A DNA stretch of 18,330 nt from an uncultured Rikenella sp. (GTDB lineage Bacteria; Bacteroidota; Bacteroidia; Bacteroidales; Rikenellaceae). Shown one piece after another: positions 6,321-13,151 of the stretch; the first letter of the stretch is position 1; each line of letters starts with the position of its first letter. The stretch is from positions 1 through 18,330 of the forward strand of contig NZ_CAJTMN010000040.1 in NCBI RefSeq assembly GCF_910577125.1, in the 5' to 3' direction. A program made the position numbers and the translations under genes. The notes under the pieces were generated by a model, which saw only the letters and a list, made by a program, of their open reading frames with translations, searched no databases and was not told where the DNA came from.

Positions 6321-6328
6321 CAAAGATA
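6321..6328 (-). promoter_or_regulatory. Second TATCTTTG box upstream of the leader RNA
   Basis: Another perfect TAnnTTTG match on the minus strand, 79 bp upstream of the first. It could give a longer alternative transcript. No clear -33 element is seen, so it may be chance. Confidence 0.35.
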
Positions 6329-6390
6329 GGGAACGGCCCGACTGTTCAGGCTCTCCGAAGCCGGTGAGTTCGGCCGCGGAAGGCGGAATT

Positions 6391-6439
6391 TCTTACATTC
6401 CGTAAAATACGACTGAATGCAGGCAAAAAACAAGAAAAC
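6391..6439 (+). repeat. ~50-bp dispersed intergenic repeat, copy A
   Basis: This stretch, reverse-complemented, matches 8114-8165 over about 50 bases with only a few differences, including an identical core GCATTCAGTCGTATTTTACG. The core is itself an imperfect nested palindrome (CATTC-CGT...ACG-GAATG). The two copies lie in inverted orientation on either side of the 6571-8034 gene. Apart from this repeat and the terminator at 6503-6540, I see no gene in 6330-6570. Confidence 0.8.
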
Positions 6440-6502
6440 GCAGAGAAGATACCGCGGTCGTTCTCCTCGTAAAACGAACGCGTCGGAGGCGGCGAAATTT
6501 GT

Positions 6503-6540
6503 AAAAAAAAACGGTCTTTCCGACATTCGGAATAGACCGT
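6503..6540 (-). terminator. Intrinsic terminator of the 6571-8034 gene
   Basis: On the minus strand ACGGTCTATTCCGA pairs with TCGGAAAGACCGT around an ATG loop, with a one-base bulge, followed by at least eight T's (6510-6503). It begins about 30 nt after the stop codon of the upstream gene. Confidence 0.9.
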
Positions 6541-6570
6541 TGCGCTCCCAACCGGAATAGCTCGTTCTTC

Positions 6571-8034
6571 TTATTCCGCCTCGGTTGGCTGTTCTTCGGC
6601 GTGTACGACGATCTGTTCCCGGATGTCGATCCCCTCCGTGTGACGTCTCGTCTCGTCCGTCACATCCAAAAAACAGTTCTGCGGAATAAAACCGATGTAG
6701 ATCGTATCGTTATGCCGCACACGGACGATCGGCGAATCAACGCCGACCTGTGTCAGCAATCCCTGGCGCGGAATCCGATACCAGGCCGTGACCCTGCGTC
6801 CGCCTTCGGCGAGCGGTTCGCTGTCACATTCCACATAGATGTTTTGCAGCGTGATGACCCTTTCGGTCGCCATGTAGTCGTAGTGTCCCGTTTCGCAGTG
6901 TACGATCCACGTTCCGTCCGCCATCTCGCCGCTCCACTTCTCCGCTTCGCCGGACGCCCGTGTCAGCACCGTCGGGAAATCATCGTAACGGTTCGTCCGG
7001 AACTCCCATTCGAGTTCCGTGGGCCGATCCGGGTCGTCGATCCGACAGATTCCCTGCATATAGGCCTCCTCGGGTATCAAACCTCCGGTACATAATGACT
7101 CCATGGCCGACTGCCGCATCAGTACAAATGTGATGTCCGCATCTTCCTGATAAAGAAATAGTTCGTAACGGGTTTCGGTCATTCGCCGGGTCTTACCGTC
7201 GAACTGCTGGCGGATCGCGATGTAATCGGCCCCCAGAGGCTCGAACCGCCAGTAAACGGGACATTCGCTGCGATAGTCCCGTTCGATCCACCATTCTCCC
7301 TCCAGCTCCGGATGAACCTTACAGGCGTTCAAATAGGTATTGGCCTGCAAAAGCTGCTCGGGGTCGTAATTATTCCTCAGATTCGCAATGATCTCCACCG
7401 CAAAATCGATCAAATCTATCCGGGAGAACAGCTCTCCTCCGCGCAACCGCCGTGCCCGGTTCCGATACTCTTCGGTCAGATACGGCGCGAAACGCATCAT
7501 GCGGCTGTCCCGATACAGTTCCGCGAAAAAATCCCTCACCTGTCGGAGCTGTTCGGCCAACGCATCCGGCTGGATATCGCCCATGCGCGTTTTGAAGGTC
7601 GGCAGGATTCGCAGCACGAGCAGGGTCAGAATCGCCGGGTCGAACTGCGCCGCTTCGTTGCTCTCCGTCCGGTATGGTTTGGCTGCATCCGATCCGGCGA
7701 AACGGGGATCGAGCTGACAGCGTAACACCTGACGGTAAAATTCCGGCTGGGCTTTCCGCGTTTTCGTGATCCGTTCGAAATAACGCGATGTTGCGGCATA
7801 ATGTGCCAATAACTCTCCGAGATCCAGGCCGGTGCGTTCCTTCGCCTCCCAACAGAACTCGCTATAGATGCATCGTGTGATGAATGGCGCTTTCTTGTTG
7901 AAGTTGTTGTTCCGCAGCTGGATGCCCGTATGGGCCGACAACTCTTCGGTCGTATTGCGCAACAGCCGTAAAGAGAGAATCGTATTGAGGCGTTCGGCAT
8001 AAGACATCGCCTTGATTTCGGAACACTTTTGCAT
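6571..8034 (-). CDS. Hypothetical protein, ~487 aa, family not recognised
   Basis: A long frame with good coding character but no family I can name. The open frame begins with an ATG at 8091, but a TAGCTTTG -7 box at 8059-8066 lies inside that extension. The start is therefore probably the ATG at 8034 (MQKCSEIKAMSYAERL) or at 8007 (MSYAERL, preceded by AAGG). The N-terminal ~100 residues are helical (LNTILSLRLLRNTTEELSAHTGIQLRN), possibly a regulatory or DNA-binding helix bundle. The middle has several Tyr/Arg-rich helical stretches. The C-terminal half from about residue 240 is beta-rich with WWIERDYRSECPVYWRFEP and similar segments. There is no signal peptide or membrane segment. The gene stands alone, with its own promoter-like box and a strong terminator, and is bracketed by inverted copies of a ~50-bp repeat. 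Confidence 0.7.
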   Translation of the reverse strand: MQKCSEIKAMSYAERLNTILSLRLLRNTTEELSAHTGIQLRNNNFNKKAPFITRCIYSEFCWEAKERTGLDLGELLAHYAATSRYFERITKTRKAQPEFYRQVLRCQLDPRFAGSDAAKPYRTESNEAAQFDPAILTLLVLRILPTFKTRMGDIQPDALAEQLRQVRDFFAELYRDSRMMRFAPYLTEEYRNRARRLRGGELFSRIDLIDFAVEIIANLRNNYDPEQLLQANTYLNACKVHPELEGEWWIERDYRSECPVYWRFEPLGADYIAIRQQFDGKTRRMTETRYELFLYQEDADITFVLMRQSAMESLCTGGLIPEEAYMQGICRIDDPDRPTELEWEFRTNRYDDFPTVLTRASGEAEKWSGEMADGTWIVHCETGHYDYMATERVITLQNIYVECDSEPLAEGGRRVTAWYRIPRQGLLTQVGVDSPIVRVRHNDTIYIGFIPQNCFLDVTDETRRHTEGIDIREQIVVHAEEQPTEAE

Positions 8035-8058
8035 AGGATAACGGGGATTAGCGTCCGG

Positions 8059-8066
8059 CAAAGCTA
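8059..8066 (-). promoter_or_regulatory. -7 promoter box (TAGCTTTG) of the hypothetical gene
   Basis: TAGCTTTG matches TAnnTTTG exactly and lies 25-32 nt upstream of the ATG at 8034, a typical leader distance. No clear TTTG is found at -33. Confidence 0.5.
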
Positions 8067-8113
8067 CACCAAAAGAACCACACCGTCGCATTTGCCGACC
8101 GACATCTTGCCGG

Positions 8114-8165
8114 TGTTTTCTTGTTTTTTACCCGCATTCAGTCGTATTTTACGGAATACGAAGAA
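8114..8165 (-). repeat. ~50-bp dispersed intergenic repeat, copy B (inverted relative to copy A)
   Basis: Matches the reverse complement of 6391-6439: both contain GTTTTCTTGTTTTTT, then a CC/GC-flanked GCATTCAGTCGTATTTTACG core and GGAAT. It lies between the hypothetical gene and the DUF2461 gene. Confidence 0.8.
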
Positions 8166-8238
8166 TCTCGTTTTTGCACAAGAAATCAGGTGAAATCTCG
8201 GTCGCAAGTTTTTTTGCTTGGTCTCCGTGGGCTGCTGT

Positions 8239-8916
8239 TTACGGTCGGACGATGCGGTTCAGGAAGTCGTTTAGCGGCTTCATCAGCCGGAACAACCGCA
8301 ACGCCTCCGGGAGGTATTCCGGACTCGTCACCAACTCGTCCGGCAGGTGCACCCAGACGTAGAAATGGTTCAGCTTCAGGTATTCTGCCGCCGGTGAATC
8401 CGCCCGAAAGCCCCGCGGGACACGCTTCAGCACCTTGTCCTCCCGACACAGATCGCCGATGTGCTTCCGGAACTCCGGCGCATGGATAATCCCGCTGAAC
8501 TCCTCCCAGTTTGAGTCGATCGCCTCTCGGATCGCCTTCAGCGAACCCGATTTCTCCTCCGGCATGTACAGCCCGCACGACACCACCGACATGCCGCCCG
8601 GTTCGACGTGCATGTAGTAGCCCGACAGCGGACTGTGCCGATCCCCGTCCGCATTGAGCACCACCCCGAAATGCGTCTTGTACGGCCGCTTGTCCGCCGA
8701 AAAGCGCAGGTTGCGGTTGATCCGGTAGATCAGCTTCCGGACATCCGGATACCCTAACGATGGGTCGAAACGGTTGATTCCCTCGACCATCCGTTCCGCG
8801 TTCTCCAGCACATTCTCCCGCGCCGCCTCATAGCGCTCCCGGTTCGCGTGGAACCACTCCTTGTAGTTGTTCCGTCGCAGGTCGTCCAAAAATTCCAGTG
8901 TCGTCCGTTCGATCAT
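8239..8916 (-). CDS. DUF2461 domain-containing protein
   Basis: A 225-residue protein matching the DUF2461/TIGR02453 family. It has the N-terminal TLEFLDDLRRNNYKEWFHANRERYE, the central IYRINRNLRFSADKRPYKTHFGVVLN block that is the family's most conserved part (R-x-x-R-D/N-x-R-F-S-x-D-K-x-P-Y-K), and GYYMHVEPGGMSVVSCGLYMPE. Length is usual for the family. Its function is not known, and members are widespread in Bacteroidetes and other bacteria. No signal peptide. The ATG overlaps the stop of the upstream DUF4491 gene by 4 nt (8916-8913), so the two are probably co-translated. Confidence 0.9.
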   Translation of the reverse strand: MIERTTLEFLDDLRRNNYKEWFHANRERYEAARENVLENAERMVEGINRFDPSLGYPDVRKLIYRINRNLRFSADKRPYKTHFGVVLNADGDRHSPLSGYYMHVEPGGMSVVSCGLYMPEEKSGSLKAIREAIDSNWEEFSGIIHAPEFRKHIGDLCREDKVLKRVPRGFRADSPAAEYLKLNHFYVWVHLPDELVTSPEYLPEALRLFRLMKPLNDFLNRIVRP

Positions 8917-9257
8917 ACCTGTTTTGATTTGCGTTCACGAATCTGTTTATAGTGCTCCGCCCGCCGCGGATTCATCGGGAACCATCCCTTGACGACCCGT
9001 TCCTCCTGTTCGAAGACCTCCTTGATCGTCCAGAACGACGAAAAGGCGAATACCCCCAGCAGCGTCGAGACGAGGACATTGTCCGTGAGCAGCGATCCCG
9101 CCGTTCCTCCGATGCCGAGCACCAGAAAAATCCACCAGCACCGTGTCCCCCAATAGTACTCCGCCCGGATCACCACCGGGTGGAACAGCCCGATAATCAG
9201 AAAGGTACAGATGCCGATCACCAGTCCCAGCAGTCGATAATCCTGTAAAAAATCCAT
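8913..9257 (-). CDS. DUF4491 family small membrane protein
   Basis: A 114-residue protein with three hydrophobic segments: about 9-30 (LLGLVIGICTFLIIGLFHPVVI), 40-60 (CWWIFLVLGIGGTAGSLL) and 64-80 (VSTLLGVFAFSSFWTIKEV). A charged C-terminal tail carries FEQEERVVKGWFPMNPRR. The GLFHPVVIRAEYYWGTR signature and the KGWFPMNP motif fit DUF4491, a short integral membrane family common in Bacteroides relatives and of unknown function. It is the first gene of a two-gene operon with DUF2461. A TATCTTTA box at 9283-9290, close to TAnnTTTG, could be its promoter. Confidence 0.87.
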   Translation of the reverse strand: MDFLQDYRLLGLVIGICTFLIIGLFHPVVIRAEYYWGTRCWWIFLVLGIGGTAGSLLTDNVLVSTLLGVFAFSSFWTIKEVFEQEERVVKGWFPMNPRRAEHYKQIRERKSKQV

Positions 9258-9289
9258 CGCGATACAATCAATTTATATTCGGTAAAGAT

Positions 9290-9322
9290 AAGAAAATGCC
9301 GCGGAACGCGAAAGTTCCGCGG
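9290..9322 (-). terminator. Intrinsic terminator of the catalase gene
   Basis: A perfect 9-bp stem (CCGCGGAAC at 9299-9307 with GTTCCGCGG at 9314-9322) with a six-base loop. On the minus strand it is followed by CATTTTCTTATC, a moderately T-rich tract. It lies 23 nt after the katA stop and also overlaps the DUF4491 promoter-like box. Confidence 0.75.
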
Positions 9323-9345
9323 CCTGTCTAAGTCGCTCCCGCTCG

Positions 9346-10821
9346 TCAGCGATCTCCCGCCAACGCCTCCTTCAGGTCAATTCCCAGCGCATCGGCAACC
9401 CCCTGTCCGTAAGCCGGATCGGCCTTGTAGCAGTTCCGCACGTGCCGCTGTTTGATGAACAGCTCGGTCTCGGCCCCCATGTTGCGGGCCGTATTTTCGC
9501 ACAGCACCTGCTGCTGCGCCGGCGTCATCAGCCGGAACAGGTTGCCCGGCTGGGTGTAGTAATCGTCGTCGTACTCCCGCTCGTCGTAGTTGTAGATGTC
9601 GCCTGTCCACGAGAGCGGCGGCTCTTTTTGGGCCGGCGTATCGCGCCACTCGCCGTAGCTGTTGGGCTCGTAGCCGATCGTCGAACCGTAGTTGCCGTCC
9701 ACCCGCATCGCTCCGTCGCGGTGGTAGGCGTGGAACGGACAGCGCGGCCGGTTCACCGGAATCTGTTCCGCGTTGACTCCCAGCCGGTAGCGCTGCGCGT
9801 CGCCGTAGGAGAAGAGCCGTCCCTGGAGCATCTTGTCGGGCGAGAAGCCGATCCCCTCGACGACGTTCTGCGGGTTGAAAGCCGCCTGTTCCACCTCGGC
9901 GAAGTAGTTGTCCGGATTGCGGTTCAGCTCCAGCACCCCGACGTCGATCAGCGGAAAATCGCCGTGCGGCCACACTTTGGTCAGGTCGAACGGGTGGATG
10001 TGGTAATTCCGGGCCTGCTCCTCGGTCATCACCTGAATCCGGAACGTCCACCTCGGGAAGTCGCCCCGTTCGATGGCTTCGTAGAGGTCGCGCTGGTGCG
10101 AGTCGCGGTCACGGGCGATGAGGTCGGCGGCCTCTTGGTCGGTCAGGTTTTTGATTCCCTGCTGCGTTTCGAGGTGGAATTTCACCCATGTGCGCCGGTT
10201 TTCCTTGTCGTAGAAGCTGAACGTATGGCTGCCGAATCCGTGCATGTGGCGATACGAGGCCGGTATGCCGCGGTCGCTCATCGTGATGGTCACCTGGTGG
10301 AGCGCTTCGGGCAGGAGCGTCCAGAAGTCCCAGTTGGCATTGGGGTCGTGGAGGTTGGTTCTCGGGTTGCGCTTGACGACGTGGTTCAGGTCGGGGAACT
10401 TCAGCGGGTCGCGCAGGAAGAAGACCGGCGTGTTGTTTCCCACCAGATCCCAGTTTCCCTCGTCGGTATAGAATTTCATGGCGAACCCCCGGATGTCGCG
10501 TTCGGCATCGGCTCCGCCGCGTTCGGTGGCGACGGGCGAGAAGCGGACGAAGCAGGGGGTCTGTTTTCCGACCTCGGCGAAGATCGAGGCGCGCGTATAG
10601 CGCGTGATGTCGTTCGTGACGGTAAAGGTGCCGTAAGCGCCGGAGCCTTTGGCGTGCATGCGCCGTTCGGGGATGACCTCGCGGTCGAAATGAGCCAGCT
10701 TTTCGATAAACCAGGGATCCTGCATCGCCATGGGGCCGTACGGACCGGCGGTCTGGACATTCTGGTTGTCGGCCACGGGGCGTCCGTTGGCCGCGGTGAG
10801 GGTGTGTTTGTTCTTTTTCAT
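9346..10821 (-). CDS. katA: Monofunctional heme catalase
   Basis: A 491-residue small-subunit catalase that converts hydrogen peroxide to water and oxygen in the cytoplasm. The active-site His56 is in RRMHAKGSGAYG and Asn129 in LVGNNTPVFFLRDP. The proximal heme ligand Tyr339 is in GRLFSYGDAQRYRLG, with the spacing expected for the family. The N-terminus TAANGRPVADNQNVQTAGPYGP is typical. There is no C-terminal flavodoxin-like extension, so it is not the large-subunit (KatE) type. The gene is monocistronic, with a terminator downstream and no convincing -33/-7 pair that I can place upstream. In related anaerobes katA is controlled by OxyR, but I could not identify an operator here. Confidence 0.96.
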   Translation of the reverse strand: MKKNKHTLTAANGRPVADNQNVQTAGPYGPMAMQDPWFIEKLAHFDREVIPERRMHAKGSGAYGTFTVTNDITRYTRASIFAEVGKQTPCFVRFSPVATERGGADAERDIRGFAMKFYTDEGNWDLVGNNTPVFFLRDPLKFPDLNHVVKRNPRTNLHDPNANWDFWTLLPEALHQVTITMSDRGIPASYRHMHGFGSHTFSFYDKENRRTWVKFHLETQQGIKNLTDQEAADLIARDRDSHQRDLYEAIERGDFPRWTFRIQVMTEEQARNYHIHPFDLTKVWPHGDFPLIDVGVLELNRNPDNYFAEVEQAAFNPQNVVEGIGFSPDKMLQGRLFSYGDAQRYRLGVNAEQIPVNRPRCPFHAYHRDGAMRVDGNYGSTIGYEPNSYGEWRDTPAQKEPPLSWTGDIYNYDEREYDDDYYTQPGNLFRLMTPAQQQVLCENTARNMGAETELFIKQRHVRNCYKADPAYGQGVADALGIDLKEALAGDR

Positions 10822-10995
10822 CGGTTTTGGGATATTGGAATAGGAAGCGGATGATTCCGGAAAATATTATTTTTGTTGTTCGCTTTGCATAGATCGTGCC
10901 AAATCTCCGGCGGGCGGTTGCCGGGGGAAGCGGTCGGTCATAGGGTAGGGGTGCCTGTTAGGGTAGAGGCTGGCATTTCGGAGTGCCCGCCGGCA
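10822..10995. other. Intergenic stretch upstream of katA, no gene seen
   Basis: No coding frame is convincing here. It contains the likely katA promoter region (A/T-rich 10855-10880), an imperfect direct repeat with the unit TAGGGTAG near 10940-10970, and a short GTGCC/GGCAC hairpin just downstream of the FISUMP remnant's stop. Confidence 0.5.
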
Positions 10996-11024
10996 CCGTT
11001 TATTCCGAGAGGCAACGCAACTGA
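10996..11024 (-). repeat. 29-bp perfect inverted repeat, right copy
   Basis: Exact reverse complement of 27-55. It covers the end and stop codon of the FISUMP remnant. The two copies face each other across about 10.9 kb. Confidence 0.85.
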
Positions 11025-11212
11025 AAACCGTAGCCACGGTGATCCGCATAATAGGGATTGAGCCATGTCACGTGGAAATTCAAGTTTATGCTATTGGCAC
11101 CGTTGACCGTCGATGACCAGCTGAAACCGCTGTAGCCGACGCTCACCAAACCGCCTAACCTCCCATTGTAACCTGCATCGCGGAAGCCCGGGGCGGGGTG
11201 AAAAGAAACAGA
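11000..11212 (-). pseudogene. 5'-truncated FISUMP (TIGR02145-like) C-terminal remnant
   Basis: The minus-strand frame ending at the TAA of 11000-11002 reads FHPAPGFRDAGYNGRLGGL, then GYSGFSWSSTVN, a short variable stretch and HRGYGFQLRCLSE. This follows the FISUMP plan (P-A-x-G-Y/F-R, then F-S/Y-W-S-S-T/S, then G-Y/F-x-L/V-R-C). The frame is closed by an in-frame TAG at 11213-11215 and has no start codon, so about 70 codons of the C-terminal domain remain. The divergent EEP/phosphoesterase gene starts only 14 bp beyond the truncation point, suggesting that a rearrangement placed that gene next to the broken one. Its last codons are identical to the FISUMP gene at position 1. The long antisense frame through this region is not coding. 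Confidence 0.7.
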
Positions 11213-11225
11213 CTAAACTCAAACG

Positions 11226-13079
11226 ATGATGAAGTATATAAAAACGATTTTCCTCCTGTTTCTGGGAGGAGTCCTGGCGACAGGCGCAGAGGCGCGGAAC
11301 ACCGGCGACCACCTGCGCATCATGAGCTATAACGTGCGCGGAGGCGTGGGGATGGACGGACGGCGCGACTACGAACGGGCCTCGGCCGTGATTCGTGCCG
11401 AGCGGCCCGACATCTGCGCCCTGCAGGAGCTGGACAGCATGACCCGGCGCAGCGGCGGCACCGATGCCTTGAAGGAGTTCGCCGAACGAACCGGAATGCA
11501 CGGCACCTTTGCCCGCGCGATCGATTATGACGGCGGCGCATACGGCATCGGACTGCTCTCGAAAGAGGCTCCGCTGCGGGTCGGCCGGCTGGCCCTGCCC
11601 GGACGCGAGGAGGCGAGGGCGCTGATCGTCGCCGAATTTGCGGACTACGTCGTGCTGGCGACCCATCTGTCGCTGACCGAGGCCGATCAACTGGCCTCCG
11701 TCCGGCTGATCGACAGCGTGGCCGCGTCGTATGCCGGGAAGGCGGTCTTTCTGGCCGGCGATTTCAATTTTACGCCCGGTTCGGAACCCTTCAAGGCCTT
11801 CCGGAAAAGCTTCCTGCCGCTCAACGACACCGGCCGCCGGAGCTGGCCGGCGGATGATCCGCACGATACGATCGACTACATCTGGGGATACATCGGCGGC
11901 GACCGTTTCTATCGGGTTTCGGCCAACGGTGTGATCGATGCGCCGGAGCAGTCGGATCACCGTCCGGTATTCGCCGAAGTGACCTATGGCCCGATCCTGT
12001 GGACGGCCCCCTATTTGCAGAATCCGACGGAAAACGGGGTGACGGTCTCCTGGCTGACCCGCACGCCGGCCTACAGCTGGGTGGAGTACGGTACCGACAC
12101 GACCGATCTGCGGACGGCCCGCACGCTGGTCGACGGTCAGGTGATGGCCGGAAACGACGTGAACCGGATTCGGCTCGAAAATCTGGTGCCGGGCGAGCGG
12201 TACTACTATCGCGTCTGCTCGCGCGAGATGCTCTATTACGGCGGTTACGAAAAGCGGTTCGGCGGCACGGCGACCACCCCGTTCCGGTCGTTTACGCTGC
12301 CCGCTCCGAACAGCGAGGATTTCACGGCTTTGATTTTCAACGACCTGCACCAGTATCTCGGGACGTTCGACGCGCTGATGCGGGTGGTGCACGAGAAGGG
12401 GGTGGAGTATGATTTCGTGGTTTTCAACGGCGACTGCATCGACGATCCGGCCTCGCGGCAGCAGGCTGTCGCCTCGTTGTCCCGTTATATGGAGGGCGTG
12501 GAGGCCGACCGCATTCCGGTCTTCTTCCTGCGCGGCAACCACGAGATACGGAACGCCTATTCGATCGGGCTGCGCGAGCTGCTCGACTATGTGAACGGGC
12601 GGACATACGGGGCTTTCAACTGGGGCGATACCCGTTTCGTGATGCTCGACTGCGGCGAGGATAAGCCGGACGACCACTGGGTCTACTACGGATTGAACGA
12701 CTTCACGGGGCTGCGGCAGGATCAGACCGCTTTCCTGAAGAGGGAACTCGCCTCGAAAGCGTTCCGCAAGGCGGGACGGCGGGTGTTGATTCACCATATT
12801 CCGGTCTACGGCAACACGGATGCCTACCGGCCCTGTACGGAGCTGTGGAACCCGCTGTTGCAGAAAGCGCCGTTTGCGGTGGCGCTGAACGGCCATACGC
12901 ATGAGTTCGCCTACCATCCGGCGGGCGGCGAGGCCGGGAACGGACACTATCCTGTGGTCGTCGGCGGCGGTTTCAAACCGGAAGCGGCCACGGTGATGGT
13001 GCTCCGGCGGCGCGGCGGTGCGATGACCCTTACGGTTTATGGCACCAGCGGCGATGAAAAGCTGAAACTCGACCTTTAA
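11226..13079 (+). CDS. Secreted two-enzyme fusion: endonuclease/exonuclease/phosphatase domain plus calcineurin-like phosphoesterase
   Basis: A 617-residue protein with a signal peptide (MMKYIKTIFLLFLGGVLATGAEA). Residues ~28-253 form a DNase I-like EEP domain: MSYNVRGG (Asn36), LQELD (Glu68), YGIGLLSK, THLS (His147), GDFNFTP (Asp179, Asn181), DTIDYIW and SDHRPVFA (Asp244, His245), a complete catalytic set. Residues ~255-360 resemble the fibronectin-like N-terminal domain of purple acid phosphatases (VSWLTRTPAYSWVEYG, LVPGERYYYRV). Residues ~365-605 are a metallophosphoesterase: NDLH (373-375), NGDC (Asp403), GNHE (438-440), LIHHIP (523-524) and GHTHE (556-559), again all metal ligands. Such a protein could act on extracellular phosphodiesters and monoesters, for example nucleic acids, sphingomyelin-like lipids or inositol phosphates. 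The substrate cannot be read. It is monocistronic, ending at a hairpin terminator. Confidence 0.92.
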   Translation: MMKYIKTIFLLFLGGVLATGAEARNTGDHLRIMSYNVRGGVGMDGRRDYERASAVIRAERPDICALQELDSMTRRSGGTDALKEFAERTGMHGTFARAIDYDGGAYGIGLLSKEAPLRVGRLALPGREEARALIVAEFADYVVLATHLSLTEADQLASVRLIDSVAASYAGKAVFLAGDFNFTPGSEPFKAFRKSFLPLNDTGRRSWPADDPHDTIDYIWGYIGGDRFYRVSANGVIDAPEQSDHRPVFAEVTYGPILWTAPYLQNPTENGVTVSWLTRTPAYSWVEYGTDTTDLRTARTLVDGQVMAGNDVNRIRLENLVPGERYYYRVCSREMLYYGGYEKRFGGTATTPFRSFTLPAPNSEDFTALIFNDLHQYLGTFDALMRVVHEKGVEYDFVVFNGDCIDDPASRQQAVASLSRYMEGVEADRIPVFFLRGNHEIRNAYSIGLRELLDYVNGRTYGAFNWGDTRFVMLDCGEDKPDDHWVYYGLNDFTGLRQDQTAFLKRELASKAFRKAGRRVLIHHIPVYGNTDAYRPCTELWNPLLQKAPFAVALNGHTHEFAYHPAGGEAGNGHYPVVVGGGFKPEAATVMVLRRRGGAMTLTVYGTSGDEKLKLDL

Positions 13080-13101
13080 TCGGCTGAAAATAAACAGCGA
13101 A

Positions 13102-13133
13102 CCGGGCATCTTTCCTGAATGAAAGATGCCCGG
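13102..13133. terminator. Hairpin terminator between converging genes
   Basis: A perfect 13-bp stem CCGGGCATCTTTC/GAAAGATGCCCGG with a six-base loop lies between the stops of the EEP fusion (plus) and the small secreted protein (minus). On the minus strand it is followed by the T-rich TGTTTATTTTC. On the plus strand no T-run follows. It probably serves both genes. Confidence 0.75.
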
Positions 13134-13151
13134 CCGCTTGAACAGGTAATC

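Noticed and set aside
6275..6330. tRNA-like T-arm (GGTTCCATC)
   Set aside because: There is no matching acceptor, D-arm or anticodon arm, and the T-loop lacks the invariant purine.
6296..6526. 76-codon minus-strand frame between the leader RNA and the hypothetical gene
   Set aside because: It overlaps the terminator stem and the dispersed repeat, and its repeated peptide (IQSYFTE) comes from the non-coding repeat also found near 8130.
9442..10854. 470-codon plus-strand open frame opposite katA
   Set aside because: It is a shadow of the catalase gene. The translation is low-complexity Val/Arg/Gly with no family resemblance.
11091..13109. 672-codon open frame on the minus strand opposite the EEP/phosphoesterase gene
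   Set aside because: It is the mirror of a G+C-rich real gene with complete catalytic motifs. Its own translation is Arg/His/Val-rich without recognisable domains.
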